Of a stretch of 5,243 nt of DNA, positions 5,191-5,243 are shown in pieces. This DNA is from Candidatus Hydrogenedentota bacterium. Lineage in GTDB: Bacteria > Hydrogenedentota > Hydrogenedentia > Hydrogenedentales > CAITNO01. The translations under genes were made by a program, and so were the position numbers. The notes below the pieces were generated by a model that was not told the DNA's origin, ran no database searches, and saw only the letters and a program-made list of their open reading frames with translations. The DNA lies in the NCBI GenBank assembly GCA_007124105.1, contig SLFT01000095.1:1-5243 (forward strand). The letters are read 5' to 3'. Position 1 is the first letter of the stretch. Every line of letters starts with the position of its first letter.

Positions 5191-5243
5191 GATTTCCCCG
5201 ATTCGAGTCCTTCGCGTCTGAACGCCTGCCCCCCGTGCGGCCA

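Noticed and set aside
5196..5220. GATTCGAGTCC resembling a tRNA T-loop
   Set aside because: The base before TTCGA is A rather than the required G, the flanking arms do not pair, and no acceptor or anticodon arm can be built upstream.
5123..5243. Minus-strand frame of 40 codons open from the right edge, possibly the end of a convergent gene
   Set aside because: Two other minus frames are also open for 18-28 codons here. The overlap of 22 bases with the radical SAM gene and the lack of any motif leave it undecidable without more sequence.
5181..5243. Possible start of a next plus-strand gene at GTG 5181
   Set aside because: The frame is open for 21 codons to the edge but has no ribosome site and no recognisable motif.

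Overview
The window reads as chromosomal DNA from a Gram-negative-type bacterium of medium GC content. It carries genes for the meso-diaminopimelate and D-Ala-D-Ala branches of peptidoglycan synthesis, an exported protein with a Sec signal, a two-domain signalling receptor and a radical SAM enzyme. I cannot name the organism. The combination of MshEN and cyclic-nucleotide domains next to a radical SAM gene fits uncultured environmental lineages (for example PVC-related or Hydrogenedentota-like bacteria), but that is a guess. I see no transposon, CRISPR array, rRNA or convincing tRNA.

Left half, minus strand (read right to left): ddl (D-alanine--D-alanine ligase, 2406-1384) is followed after 6 bases by dapF (diaminopimelate epimerase, 1377-523). 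dapF starts with GTG, and its ribosome binding site lies inside the last ddl codons. Both products feed the UDP-MurNAc-pentapeptide. After a 95-base gap holding a small hairpin, a third minus-strand gene (427 to the left edge) encodes a small exported protein of unknown function with a striking acidic, tryptophan-repeat tail. This gene runs off the window. The DapF has all expected motifs except that the second catalytic cysteine is a serine.

Centre, 2407-2613: a 207-base divergent regulatory region. It has a strong sigma70-type promoter for the rightward genes (TTGTTG, 17 bases, TATAAT), a TTGACA on the other strand overlapping its -35, and several short palindromes.

Right half, plus strand: a 506-residue protein joins an N-terminal MshEN-like domain (the fold at the N-terminus of GspE/MshE ATPases) through a long acidic, repeat-bearing linker to a C-terminal cyclic-nucleotide-binding domain. 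It has no DNA-binding or ATPase domain. Fifty-three bases later comes a radical SAM protein with a short SPASM/twitch-type C-terminus. The two are probably co-transcribed. They may form a second-messenger-responsive pair, but the sequence alone does not reveal the substrate or the output. The last 99 bases hold no gene I can support.
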